Part shown: positions 17,332 through 25,515 of the stretch, one piece after another | Numbering within the stretch: position 1 is the first letter of the stretch | How the letters are laid out: each line of letters opens with the position of its first letter | Source of the DNA: Lysinibacillus sp. | GTDB taxonomy: Bacteria > Bacillota > Bacilli > Bacillales_A > Planococcaceae | NCBI GenBank assembly: GCA_031181585.1 | Contig: JAPSKP010000006.1 | Span: 1-64,000, forward strand | Reading direction: 5' to 3' | Length of the DNA stretch: 64,000 bases | Translations under genes and position numbers: made by a program | Notes under the pieces: model-generated | The model's input: the letters and a program-made list of their open reading frames with translations, nothing else | Database searches by the model: none | Told to the model about the DNA's origin: nothing

Positions 17332-17362
17332 CACACTTATATAGGAAAAGGAACGATACTTT

Positions 17363-18559
17363 ATGCAGTACTCTGATAAGATTTTAAAAACGCCATCTTC
17401 ATTCATCCGCAATATTTTAAAGGTAACTGGAGAGCCTGATGTCATTTCCTTTGCGGGCGGTCTTCCGAACCCAATTTCTTTCCCGACAGAGAAGCTGCGA
17501 GAGGCAATTAACAACTCGATTGATGTACATGGAACAAAGCTATTCCAATATTCAACGACACAAGGTTATCTGCCGCTGCGCGAATTCATTGCCGCGAAGT
17601 ACAAAAAGACCCACGGACTGGATATTCAACCTGATGAAGTATTCATTACGACAGGGTCTCAACAGGCATTAGAACTAATCGGAAAGGTGCTGATCAATAA
17701 AGGCGATGGTATCATCATGGAGGCACCCGGTTATCTTGGAGCAATCCAGGCATTTACATTAGCAGAGCCAAGCTTTTATTCCGTAACGCTCGAGGATGAT
17801 GGCTTGAATGTTGCAGAGCTTGAACAGCAGCTGCAAAATCCGAATGTAAAATTCATTTACACTGTGCCGAATTTCCAAAATCCGACGGGTATCACGTATT
17901 CCGCTGAAAAGCGCGAAGCAATCTATGATGTGGTAAAGAAATATGATGTGGCATTGATCGAGGATGATCCGTATGGAGAGCTTCGTTTCCGCGGAGAAAC
18001 ATTGCCGTATATTGGCGGTGGTCGTCTTGAGAACTCAATCCTGCTAGGTTCCTTCTCCAAAACGGTTACACCGGGGATGCGTCTTGGCTGGATCGTGACG
18101 AAAAACAAAGAGCTGCTTGCCCATATTGAGACAGCAAAACAGGCGACAGATCTGCATACAAACATTTTCTCCCAGTACGTTATCTATGAGTACCTTGCAA
18201 ATAATGAGTACAAAGAGCATGTTGAAAATATTATTAATTTATACCGGGCACAATCCGATGCGATGCTGAATGCACTAGCCAAATACTTCCCGCCGACTGT
18301 GAAGTATACGAAGCCGGATGGCGGTATGTTCATTTGGGTCACACTTCAGGAAGGTGTCTCTGCACTTGATATATTCCATGCAGCAATGGAGGCAAAAGTC
18401 GCATTCGTTCCAGGCGACCCATTCTATACGCACCCGGAAAACGTCAATACATTGCGCCTTAACTATACAAACTCAACACCTGATGTGATCGAAGAAGGTA
18501 TCAAACGACTTGGCGCCATTCTCTATGCATATGCACCTGTTGAAAAAGTAAATGCATAA
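17363..18559 (+). CDS. PLP-dependent aminotransferase (aminotransferase class I/II, LysN-like)
   Basis: A 398-aa fold-type I aminotransferase resembling 2-aminoadipate/aromatic aminotransferases and the catalytic half of MocR regulators, without an HTH domain. Key segments: SFAGGLPNPISFP near the start, TTGSQQALELIGKVL around 93-107, TVPNFQNPTG near 165-175 with the pyridine-stacking Asn, and the PLP Lys in LGSFSKTVTPGMRLGW near 229-244. Amino-acid specificity cannot be deduced. It is monocistronic with AAAAGGAA before ATG and its own terminator. Confidence 0.88.
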   Translation: MQYSDKILKTPSSFIRNILKVTGEPDVISFAGGLPNPISFPTEKLREAINNSIDVHGTKLFQYSTTQGYLPLREFIAAKYKKTHGLDIQPDEVFITTGSQQALELIGKVLINKGDGIIMEAPGYLGAIQAFTLAEPSFYSVTLEDDGLNVAELEQQLQNPNVKFIYTVPNFQNPTGITYSAEKREAIYDVVKKYDVALIEDDPYGELRFRGETLPYIGGGRLENSILLGSFSKTVTPGMRLGWIVTKNKELLAHIETAKQATDLHTNIFSQYVIYEYLANNEYKEHVENIINLYRAQSDAMLNALAKYFPPTVKYTKPDGGMFIWVTLQEGVSALDIFHAAMEAKVAFVPGDPFYTHPENVNTLRLNYTNSTPDVIEEGIKRLGAILYAYAPVEKVNA

Positions 18560-18566
18560 TTGATTT

Positions 18567-18600
18567 CCCTCGCGGCTAACTGTTCCGCGGGGGTTTTATT
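18567..18600 (+). terminator. Terminator after the aminotransferase
   Basis: CCCTCGCGG pairs with CCGCGGGGG (one G-U) and is followed by TTTTATTTAT, starting eight bases after the stop codon. Confidence 0.85.
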
Positions 18601-18617
18601 TATGTTGTCTGAACTAG

Positions 18618-18701
18618 ATACCGGCGACTTTTGGTGTGATACCGGCGAATTCAGGCCGAATACCAGCGCACTCGAGACAAACACCGGCGAACCCAACCTT
18701 C
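18618..18701. repeat. Four-copy, 21-bp-period degenerate tandem repeat
   Basis: The core ATACCGGCGA recurs exactly every 21 bases at 18618, 18639, 18660 (ATACCAGCGC) and 18681 (ACACCGGCGA); the other 11 bases of each unit vary. The period is a multiple of three. A plus-strand ORF of 40 codons (18602-18724) reads through all units in one frame, giving heptads led by DTGD, DTGE, NTSA and NTGE. It has no ribosome site and lies just after a terminator, so translation is doubtful. It fills the gap between two convergent genes. Confidence 0.75.
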
Positions 18702-18706
18702 TCAAC

Positions 18707-18734
18707 AAAAAACGCGCCTCATGATTGAGACGCG
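18707..18734 (-). terminator. Terminator of the FusB-like gene
   Basis: On the minus strand CGCGTCTCA-ATCA-TGAGGCGCG (one G-U) is followed by six T, a few bases after the stop codon. Confidence 0.88.
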
Positions 18735-18741
18735 CTCTGCT

Positions 18742-19350
18742 TTATGACCGTGGTTTAACCGTTTCCATAAAGCTAAATATTTTTTCCTGTGAATCAATGC
18801 CCTGCTCGCACTTTTCGATGTCTTTACAAATATACTGGCTGTACTTTTTATAAGTTCCTTCAACTTCTCCCTTTTCCTTCGTTGTAAAAAGAGAGACACT
18901 TTGATGCTGGCGGCAAAGCGCACATACACCTTTTATTTGTTCTGTTGAAAGGATGCCTTTGACTCCTGTTAGCTCGCCTTCCTGCTCATACACGAAAAAG
19001 CGTGTACGAGTAGATGTATCATCCCACGCCACAAACGTTACATGCGGATTCGCCACTTTTGGGGCCTTCAGTTTTTTCTCTTTCTTCCATAGGCGCTTGA
19101 CCGCCTGTTCAGAAACTTCCGGGAAAGGCTGTACATTTTCCTTAACCATCTTGAAAAACGGCTCCAACTGCTGGCGATCCTTCAAGGCAAGGACATCTTC
19201 TATAATAAAACGCGGCACTTCTGCTTCAGTTAGAGTTGTATCGATAAGGCCACGCACCGCCGCCAGTACCTTTTCATCCTTTGAGGTAGACAAACTGTTT
19301 AATAACTTCAGGGCTTGCTTTTCAATTAAGTGCATTTGAAACGCATTCAT
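18742..19350 (-). CDS. FusB/FusC-family EF-G-binding protein
   Basis: A 202-aa two-domain protein matching the FusB family. It has an N-terminal helical bundle, a FVAWDDTSTRTRFFVYEQEG segment equivalent to the FVGWN region of FusB, and a C-terminal zinc finger with CALC near 145 and C-x6-C (YICKDIEKCEQG) near 175-182. FusB proteins bind elongation factor G and free it from the ribosome, giving fusidic acid tolerance; chromosomal members may act in ribosome rescue. ATG 19350 aligns with the family start; an ATG three codons earlier sits almost on the AAGGAGGG site. Flanking genes give no resistance context. Confidence 0.85.
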   Translation of the reverse strand: MNAFQMHLIEKQALKLLNSLSTSKDEKVLAAVRGLIDTTLTEAEVPRFIIEDVLALKDRQQLEPFFKMVKENVQPFPEVSEQAVKRLWKKEKKLKAPKVANPHVTFVAWDDTSTRTRFFVYEQEGELTGVKGILSTEQIKGVCALCRQHQSVSLFTTKEKGEVEGTYKKYSQYICKDIEKCEQGIDSQEKIFSFMETVKPRS

Positions 19351-19518
19351 TATTATCATCTCCCTCCTTTATTTTACTATAATTAACAATGAAATCCTAC
19401 CATCAAGCAGGAGAATTTCATCTCCCCTATCAGTCAGGTACATTCTTTTCTTTATTTTTTTGAATAATGTTTAATAAAAAAGTACTGTTCAATCCTTACT
19501 TAATAACAAAACAAAAAT

Positions 19519-19549
19519 TCCATTTTGAAAAAAGATTAATCAAAATGGA
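19519..19549 (-). terminator. Terminator downstream of the peptidase E gene
   Basis: TCCATTTTGA and TCAAAATGGA form a perfect 10-bp stem with an 11-base loop. On the minus strand it ends in TTTTTG. It is about 90 bases after the peptidase E stop; the stretch between holds a short coding-like remnant. Confidence 0.7.
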
Positions 19550-19597
19550 GTTGTTCGTCTTTGTTAGGTATGAGACTTTTAAAAGGTTAGGCATTTC

Positions 19598-19660
19598 CTA
19601 ATCGTGCTGCTCCATAACCGCATCCCATTGTTCAACTAAATCAACCATTAGTTCGGGAGG
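19598..19660 (-). pseudogene. Coding-like tail of about 20 codons after peptidase E
   Basis: In a frame different from peptidase E the minus strand reads GPPELMVDLVEQWDAVMEQHD and then TAG. A TAG precedes it, so it is not an extension. It looks like the C-terminus of some other protein joined to the end of the peptidase gene by a deletion. Family unknown. Confidence 0.25.
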
Positions 19661-20351
19661 GCCCTAAAAATTCCGTTTGCAGCTCTGTCTCTATAACCTT
19701 CTTTTCGTAAGAAACACGATAAGCCTTAGCGTTAAGTCTTGAGCTGACTATTTTACTAATTTCTTGTTCCTTATAATGAATAGCAACCCCATCATCTGCG
19801 GCAACCCCTGATTGTATTTTTCCTGCTTCAATAAGTTTGTGATATGCAGGTCTTCTCTCAATTTCTCCATCGTAATGCGGACAATTGCTTCCCTTTAAAA
19901 AACCCAAACATTTTATTGGTTCAAGCCCATCCCCATACGAATCAGTAACCCCTTCTTCAAACCAGCAAATAGAGCCTGCACTTAGCCCAGCTAAAACAAT
20001 GCCCTGATTCCACGCTTTTTTTAATATATCGTCTACATTCCATTCCTTCCACAATGCTAAAAGGTTTTTAGTATTTCCTCCACCGACATATATAATGTCT
20101 TTCTCTAAAATAAAGCCTTCTAGATCCCTTGTTGGAGGTTCAAATAAGGACAAATGGAAAGGTTTACAATCTTGTTGATTAAAAAAGTGATAATACCTTG
20201 ATATATAATTATCCGAATCTCCACTTGCAGTAGGGATAAAGCAAATTCGCGGCTTAGCTTTATTTGCTTGTTTTAATATATATAAATCTAATAATGGATT
20301 ATCTGGTTCCATTGAAAATCCGCCACCGCCAAGAGCAATTATTTGTCTCAT
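19641..20351 (-). CDS. Peptidase E-like serine peptidase (family S51)
   Basis: A 236-aa class I glutamine-amidotransferase-fold peptidase that in other bacteria cleaves Asp-X dipeptides. Motifs: ALGGGGFSMEPDNPLLD at the start, YVGGGNTKNLLALWKEW near 87-103, the nucleophile elbow LAGLSAGSICWFE near 118-130, and the catalytic His in SNCPHYDGE. The last residues after TEFLG are unlike the family and appear to be read-through into foreign sequence, suggesting the natural stop was lost. It is monocistronic. Confidence 0.85.
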   Translation of the reverse strand: MRQIIALGGGGFSMEPDNPLLDLYILKQANKAKPRICFIPTASGDSDNYISRYYHFFNQQDCKPFHLSLFEPPTRDLEGFILEKDIIYVGGGNTKNLLALWKEWNVDDILKKAWNQGIVLAGLSAGSICWFEEGVTDSYGDGLEPIKCLGFLKGSNCPHYDGEIERRPAYHKLIEAGKIQSGVAADDGVAIHYKEQEISKIVSSRLNAKAYRVSYEKKVIETELQTEFLGPSRTNG

Positions 20352-20493
20352 CTACATACCCCTTTCAAAAAAGTAATAAGTTCTACTAATGATAAAGCCT
20401 TTCTTGAACTCGTTGATTTAATTGTAATTTTTTACAATCCCAATTGCATTATAAAGTAAATACGTATTTACTTTTCTATACAACATGTAGAAT

Positions 20494-20527
20494 AAAAAAT
20501 CCTGCATAATAATCAATGCAGGATTTT
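20494..20527 (-). terminator. Terminator after the DHA2 exporter
   Basis: AATCCTGCAT pairs with ATGCAGGATT across an eight-base loop. On the minus strand it is followed by TTTTT. It lies about 50 bases past the exporter stop. Confidence 0.8.
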
Positions 20528-20578
20528 CAATCAAACTTGTTTATAAATAGTCAGTCGTTTTATTCATAGATAAAAACT

Positions 20579-21973
20579 TTATGCTAACTTCTTTTTACCT
20601 TTAATAAATAGCGCTAATACGAGACCGATAATTGCCATAATCAACCCGAACGTAAACGAGGATTGAACACCGTGGATAAAGCCATCTAGTATATTGGCCG
20701 CAGGGTTTTCAATCATATAATTTTCCTGTGCAGATGACATGATTGTAATCGCAACAGCTGTTCCTATAGCGCCCGAAATTTGCTGAAGCGTATTCATTAA
20801 TGCAGTACCATCAGGGTATAGCTCTCGAGGAAGTTCGTTTAGACCGTTCGTCTGAGCAGGTGCCATCACAAGGGATACACCGATCATTAATATACTATGA
20901 AGTATAATTATTTGGAGCTTTGATGTTGTGTCATCAATTTGGATAAAGAAAATATACGTTATAATAATAATTAAAAAACCTGGTATTACAAGAACGCGTG
21001 CACCGAACTTATCAAATAGACGCCCAACAATCGGAGCGAAAATACCATTTATTAATCCGCCAGGCAGCAATAACAGACCTGCCGTAAAAGTGGCTAATAA
21101 AAGTGTTGATTGTAAATACAACGGTAGGAGAATCATTGTAGATAAAATACACATAAAAGCGATAAATACGGAGAGTAAACCAATTACAAACATTGGGTAT
21201 TTTAAAATACGGAGGTTAATCATTGGTTTATCTAGCTTAATTTGTCTAAGCGAGAATAGTACAAGAGCAATAGCACCTGCTATAATCGTGATGATTACAC
21301 TTGTGCCTCCCCAGCCTTCTTCTCCTGCAATACTGAATCCATACACGATGCCACCAAATCCGATTGTAGAGAATACGACTGATAAAAAGTCAATTTTAGG
21401 ATGCGTTAATTCTCCAACGTTTTGCATATACAAATAACCAAAAATAAATGCAAATACTAATGGAGGCAGCGTGATCCAGAAAATATAATGCCAAGTTAAG
21501 TATTCTAAAATGACCCCTGAAGCAGTGGGTGCAATAGCTGGTGCAAACATAATAACCAGCCCCATTAACCCCATTGCCGAACCGCGCTTTTCAACCGGAA
21601 AAATCAATAAGATTGTATTAAACATTACTGGTAATAAAACTGCTGTACCAATAGCCTGTATAACACGGGCAACTAATAATATTTCAAAAGTTGGCGCAAG
21701 TGCTGCAATAAATGTTCCAATAATGGAGAATGCCAGAGATGTCATAAATAATTTGCGTGTGCTGAATTTCTGTACAAGTAATCCCGAAATCGGTACTAGT
21801 ACACCTAATGTTAACAAGTAGCCAGTCGTTAACCATTGGATTGTAGTTGGCTCTACTCCAAGATCTGTAATTAACTGCTGTAATGCCATATTCAATGCTG
21901 TCTCACTGAATAGCCCGACAAATCCGGCAATTAAAAAAGAAGCTAAAATAGGCGCTTTTTTTATCTGTTCCAT
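20579..21973 (-). CDS. DHA2-family MFS drug exporter
   Basis: A 464-aa major facilitator with about 14 predicted helices, the DHA2 (EmrB/QacA/LmrB) type. Family pieces include TTGYLLTLGVLVPISGLL in helix 2 region, loop QKFSTRKLFM (motif A-like), and the antiporter motif C-like segment GLMGLVIMFAPAIAPTASG. It probably exports lipophilic drugs by proton antiport. The ATG at 21973 (MEQIKKAP) has AGAAGG six bases upstream; the longer frame to 22006 does not. No adjacent regulator gene is present. Confidence 0.87.
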   Translation of the reverse strand: MEQIKKAPILASFLIAGFVGLFSETALNMALQQLITDLGVEPTTIQWLTTGYLLTLGVLVPISGLLVQKFSTRKLFMTSLAFSIIGTFIAALAPTFEILLVARVIQAIGTAVLLPVMFNTILLIFPVEKRGSAMGLMGLVIMFAPAIAPTASGVILEYLTWHYIFWITLPPLVFAFIFGYLYMQNVGELTHPKIDFLSVVFSTIGFGGIVYGFSIAGEEGWGGTSVIITIIAGAIALVLFSLRQIKLDKPMINLRILKYPMFVIGLLSVFIAFMCILSTMILLPLYLQSTLLLATFTAGLLLLPGGLINGIFAPIVGRLFDKFGARVLVIPGFLIIIITYIFFIQIDDTTSKLQIIILHSILMIGVSLVMAPAQTNGLNELPRELYPDGTALMNTLQQISGAIGTAVAITIMSSAQENYMIENPAANILDGFIHGVQSSFTFGLIMAIIGLVLALFIKGKKKLA

Positions 21974-22149
21974 TGTAAACCTTCTTCCTTCTTCATACTG
22001 TATCAAAGCCGCTCATATTTCAGAGTCTGCTAATATGCCAGCTTAATACAAAATGTAATTATAAGGTTTTAGCGCTCTATACACAAGGCTAACAACTTTT
22101 CCTTAATTATCAAATTTGCTAGAACCTTTCCCTGCTGACTAGCTGCATG

Positions 22150-22181
22150 AAAAAGGAACCCGCCCGTAAAGGCAGGTTCCC
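22150..22181 (-). terminator. Terminator of panBCD
   Basis: GGAACCTGCC and GGCGGGTTCC (with one G-U) form a 10-bp stem. On the minus strand it ends in CTTTTTC, nine bases after panD. Confidence 0.85.
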
Positions 22182-22189
22182 ATTTATTT

Positions 22190-22573
22190 TTATAGTACTG
22201 TTGCTTCTGGTTCGTAGTTGATCATTTCTTTAATATTATTATTTTCATCCATGATTGCCACTTTTGGCTTGTGGTGCTTCGCTTCCTCAGCATCAACCAA
22301 TACGTAGGACATGATGATTACGATGTCACCTGGCTGAACTAAGCGAGCTGCTGCGCCGTTTAGGCAAATAACACCTGAGCCGCGCTCCCCTTTGATGACA
22401 TATGTTTCAAAACGGGCACCGTTATTGTTGTTGACGATCGCCACTTTTTCATTCGCTTCAATGCCTACAGCGTCCATAATATTTTCGTCAATTGTAATGG
22501 ACCCTACATAGTTTAAATCCGCCTGTGTTACTGTTGCACGGTGAATTTTTCCGCTCATCATCGTTTTAAACAT
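22190..22573 (-). CDS. panD: Aspartate 1-decarboxylase PanD (proenzyme)
   Basis: A 127-aa pyruvoyl enzyme making beta-alanine from aspartate for pantothenate. The self-cleavage site is [10 protein letters not shown], with Gly-Ser at 24-25 so that Ser25 becomes the pyruvoyl group. Lys9 ([11 protein letters not shown]) and the NGAAAR motif (73-78) are conserved active-site parts. The first base of its start overlaps the last base of panC, indicating coupled translation. It is the last gene of the operon. Confidence 0.97.
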   Translation of the reverse strand: MFKTMMSGKIHRATVTQADLNYVGSITIDENIMDAVGIEANEKVAIVNNNNGARFETYVIKGERGSGVICLNGAAARLVQPGDIVIIMSYVLVDAEEAKHHKPKVAIMDENNNIKEMINYEPEATVL

Positions 22574-23445
22574 TACTTCATTTCTCCTTTGAGTGAAAAC
22601 ATTAAGTTGTCGATCAGTCTCGTTTTTCCAATATACACTGCTGCAGCAAGTAGTACGTCTGTTGTCTTGTCATTGATTGGTGCTAAATCAGGATACGATA
22701 AGCATTCCAGGTAGTCAATTTTGCCGCTTGTCTGTGATTCAATCTGAGCAGTCGCTTTAGCAATCGCCTGCTCTGCATTTCCGCTAGCAAGCATTTCTTC
22801 CTTCGCCATGTTCAGTGCAGCAAAAATGGCTGGTGCCTCTGTACGATCTTGCTCTGTTAAATACACATTCCGGCTGGATTTCGCTAATCCATCCTCTTCA
22901 CGCACAATCGGTACTGTACGAATTTCAAGCGGGAAATTGTAGTCACGTACCATCGTCTGAATGATCGCTACCTGCTGTGCATCCTTTTGGCCAAAATAAG
23001 CACGAGTAGGCTCAGCAAGATGGAAGAGCTTCGCGACAACCTGCAGTACCCCATCAAAATGTCCTGGCCGGCTTGCACCGCACAAGATTTCTGACTGACG
23101 TCCAGCACGGATATAAATTCCGCCGTCTGTTGGATACATTTCCTCTACAGAAGGGGCAAAAATGACATCAACTCCAACCGATTCAGCAAGCTTCGTATCA
23201 CGAGGTAAATCACGCGGGTATGATTCAAAATCTTCATTTGGCCCAAACTGTGTTGGGTTTACAAAAATACTCATGATCACGAGGTCATTTTCCTTACGTG
23301 CATTGCTTGCCAGTGTTAAGTGACCCTCATGAAGATAGCCCATCGTCGGTACTAAACCAATTGTTTTACCTTGTTGCTTTGCCTTTTGTACAATTTCCTT
23401 CAAATCGGCAATTGTCGAGACGATTTTTGTTGCTGTTTCGATCAT
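22573..23445 (-). CDS. panC: Pantothenate synthetase PanC
   Basis: A 290-aa enzyme joining pantoate and beta-alanine using ATP. It has the nucleotide-binding [11 protein letters not shown] (33-43), the [11 protein letters not shown] segment, GQKDAQQ near 156, and KSSRNVYL near 190, all typical of PanC. It overlaps panB by four bases (ATGA) and abuts panD. Confidence 0.97.
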   Translation of the reverse strand: MIETATKIVSTIADLKEIVQKAKQQGKTIGLVPTMGYLHEGHLTLASNARKENDLVIMSIFVNPTQFGPNEDFESYPRDLPRDTKLAESVGVDVIFAPSVEEMYPTDGGIYIRAGRQSEILCGASRPGHFDGVLQVVAKLFHLAEPTRAYFGQKDAQQVAIIQTMVRDYNFPLEIRTVPIVREEDGLAKSSRNVYLTEQDRTEAPAIFAALNMAKEEMLASGNAEQAIAKATAQIESQTSGKIDYLECLSYPDLAPINDKTTDVLLAAAVYIGKTRLIDNLMFSLKGEMK

Positions 23446-24281
23446 TTAACTGCGCCTCCATATAAGCCGTTCAATTCTTCTTCCTTCATTGTGAAGCTTT
23501 GTGCAAGCGTAGGGAATGCCCCAGACTTCACAGCTTTTGTATATCCTTCAATACCGCGTGCCACTTCGTCTCCCACAAACGCGAACCCTTGTACGAACTT
23601 TGGAATATGATGCTTTCCGTACATTAACAGGTCATGGAATACAAGCACTTGCCCATCAGCTTCTGGACCTGCTCCAATACCAATTGTCGGTACTGTCAAT
23701 TTATCTGAAATTACGGCCGTTAATTGATGTGGAATACACTCTAATACAACCGCACAAGCGCCAGCCTGTTCAGCTAACAGCGCATCCTCAACCAGTTTCT
23801 CTGCCTGTTCTTTCGTTTTCCCTTGCACCTTATAGCCGCCTAATACACCGGCAGACTGCGGCTGCAATCCAAGATGGGAAACAACCGGAATACCAGCACT
23901 CGTCAGCTTCTTAATGACATCGATTACTTCATCGCCGCCTTCTACCTTCAGCGCGTCAGCTCCTGTCTCCTGCATCATCCGAACAGCTGTTTTCAATGTG
24001 TCACTCATATTTCCATGGTACGAACCAAATGGCATATCTACTACGACGAATGTATCTTTCGCACCGCGGCGAACCGCCTTACTATGGTGAATCATATCCT
24101 CCACCGTTACTGGCATCGTCGACTCATAACCAAGCACAACCATACCTAGCGAATCGCCTACTAAAATCATATCGACGCCTGCATCCTCCGAGAATTTTGC
24201 CGCCGGGTGATCGTATGCTGTAATCATGACGATCTTTTCACCCTGTTGCTTCATTTTCAAGAAATCGCTTGTTGTTTTCAT
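23442..24281 (-). CDS. panB: Ketopantoate hydroxymethyltransferase PanB
   Basis: A 279-aa TIM-barrel enzyme converting alpha-ketoisovalerate to ketopantoate with methylene-THF. Motifs: [33 protein letters not shown] with metal-binding Asp, [19 protein letters not shown] and [14 protein letters not shown]. The start is placed at ATG 24281, which has AAGGAGGAACAT directly before it; the upstream extension to 24314 lacks signals and lies in the RNA leader. First gene of panBCD. Confidence 0.96.
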   Translation of the reverse strand: MKTTSDFLKMKQQGEKIVMITAYDHPAAKFSEDAGVDMILVGDSLGMVVLGYESTMPVTVEDMIHHSKAVRRGAKDTFVVVDMPFGSYHGNMSDTLKTAVRMMQETGADALKVEGGDEVIDVIKKLTSAGIPVVSHLGLQPQSAGVLGGYKVQGKTKEQAEKLVEDALLAEQAGACAVVLECIPHQLTAVISDKLTVPTIGIGAGPEADGQVLVFHDLLMYGKHHIPKFVQGFAFVGDEVARGIEGYTKAVKSGAFPTLAQSFTMKEEELNGLYGGAVK

Positions 24282-24306
24282 ATGTTCCTCCTTCAAGTTC
24301 ATTGAA

Positions 24307-24347
24307 GAAAACAAGAAAACCCTTCCATCCGGTAATGGACAGAAGGG
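24307..24347 (-). terminator. Attenuator-like hairpin in the panB leader
   Basis: On the minus strand CCCTTC...GAAGGG with an inner TCC/GGA helix is followed by TTTTCTTGTTTTC, ending about 26 bases before panB. This is an intrinsic terminator shape inside the 5' leader, so it may stop transcription unless an upstream RNA structure prevents it. Confidence 0.6.
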
Positions 24348-24381
24348 CAGCGCTTGTGTGTTGTACGCTTCGTTTTCTTCC

Positions 24382-24459
24382 GTCCCTGTCTAAAATAGAT
24401 CAAGGCAGACTCTTCATAAAATTGAGTAAAGCAGGTACAGTTCACAAAGGATACTGTCC
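24382..24459 (-). ncRNA. Candidate pan-motif RNA: two hairpins with bulged A in the panB leader
   Basis: Two hairpins lie at the 5' end of the leader. The first (24434-24459) pairs GGACAGU with ACUGU-A-CC, leaving one bulged A. The second (24382-24410) has CCUUG/CAGGG and UCUA/UAGA helices separated by a single unpaired A. Tandem hairpins with bulged adenosines upstream of panB are the description of the pan RNA motif known from Firmicutes. The predicted transcription start falls on the first base of hairpin one. The match is from memory of the motif, not a covariance search. Confidence 0.5.
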
Positions 24460-24466
24460 AACTATT

Positions 24467-24495
24467 AATATAACAATTTTACATGAAGACGTACA
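24467..24495 (-). promoter_or_regulatory. Candidate promoter of panBCD
   Basis: On the minus strand TGTACG, 17 bases, then TATATT. The -35 is weak, the -10 good. Its start point near 24460 coincides with the first leader hairpin. Confidence 0.45.
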
Positions 24496-24531
24496 GTTTT
24501 TAAAATTATAGTGTTCTAGTAATACAAGGAA

Positions 24532-25515
24532 TCAGCATAGCTCAATATCTGCCGAATAGACACCTTTTATTTCACCAGAAGCCGTTTTGATCTCTAGTAC
24601 CCCGGCCTCCGTAATACCAACAGCTACACCTTCAATTACCTCACGCAGCGTTGTAGCGCGCACCTGTCTTCCGATTGTTGCTGATGCTTTTTCCCATAAA
24701 GCTTTAATTGGAGCAAATCCATTCTTTACATATTGGTCGCCGTAGGACTCCAAGTAATAAAGAACCTTGGCTACAAATTCTGCACGATCCACTTCCCTGC
24801 CGAGCTCCGCGGAAATAGAAGTAGCAATAGTATGCAGTTCCTCTGGGAAATCCTCCACCTTCTGATTCACATTGATGCCAATACCAATCAGCAGTGCCTG
24901 TACACAATCTGCCTCAGCTACCATCTCTGTTAAAATACCTGTACACTTTCGGCCGTTTAGCAAAATATCATTCGGCCATTTGATTTCTGGTTCGAGTTCT
25001 GGATACAAAGCCTTCATTGCATTGACAATCGCGACTGCGGCCACCAGTGTAAACTGAGGAGCTTGGTGCGGCGGTACATCCGGCTTCAGAATCACAGTCA
25101 TCCACACACCTTTTCCAGCAGTAGATTCCCATGGCCGAAGCATACGGCCACGTCCAGCCGTCTGCTCTTCCGCAATGACGATAGTGCCGTCTGCTACCCC
25201 GTCCCTTACAAAGCCATGGGCGAGGATTTGGGTTGAATCCACTGTACCGAAATGGTGAATGACTTGTCCAACACGCTCTGTCTCCAGGAATGCCTGAATA
25301 CGTGCGCCATCCATTCGGTCAGGGACACTTTTTAAGACATATCCCTTTTTCTTCACCGTTTCGAGTATGTATCCTTCTTCCTGCAACACCTGAATATGCT
25401 TCCAAATCGCTGTACGTGATACACCGAAGTCATTTGCCAGCTGCTGTCCGGAAATTGGCTCCCCGCCTGCTTTTAGTAGTCTTGCTAATAATTCATCTTT
25501 TATTGAGAAAGTCAT
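24532..25515 (-). CDS. birA: Bifunctional biotin ligase/biotin operon repressor BirA
   Basis: A 327-aa protein. The N-terminal winged helix (about 1-65) includes SGQQLANDFGVSRTAIWKHI; the ligase domain has GRGRMLRPWESTAGKGVWMT near 118-137, the KWPNDILLNGRKCTGILTE region near 182-200, and a C-terminal SH3-like domain. It biotinylates acetyl-CoA carboxylase and represses biotin genes. Its start lies 23 bases inside the 3' end of cca, so the two are probably coupled. Confidence 0.96.
   Translation of the reverse strand: MTFSIKDELLARLLKAGGEPISGQQLANDFGVSRTAIWKHIQVLQEEGYILETVKKKGYVLKSVPDRMDGARIQAFLETERVGQVIHHFGTVDSTQILAHGFVRDGVADGTIVIAEEQTAGRGRMLRPWESTAGKGVWMTVILKPDVPPHQAPQFTLVAAVAIVNAMKALYPELEPEIKWPNDILLNGRKCTGILTEMVAEADCVQALLIGIGINVNQKVEDFPEELHTIATSISAELGREVDRAEFVAKVLYYLESYGDQYVKNGFAPIKALWEKASATIGRQVRATTLREVIEGVAVGITEAGVLEIKTASGEIKGVYSADIELC

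Noticed and set aside
16929-17362. T-box or amino-acid riboswitch before asnB or the aminotransferase
   Set aside because: No T-box core sequence or antiterminator/terminator pair could be found on either strand.
18523-18708. 61-aa minus-strand ORF over the 21-bp repeat
   Set aside because: It is antisense to the aminotransferase end and its terminator, with no ribosome site. Its repetitive sequence simply reflects the DNA repeat.
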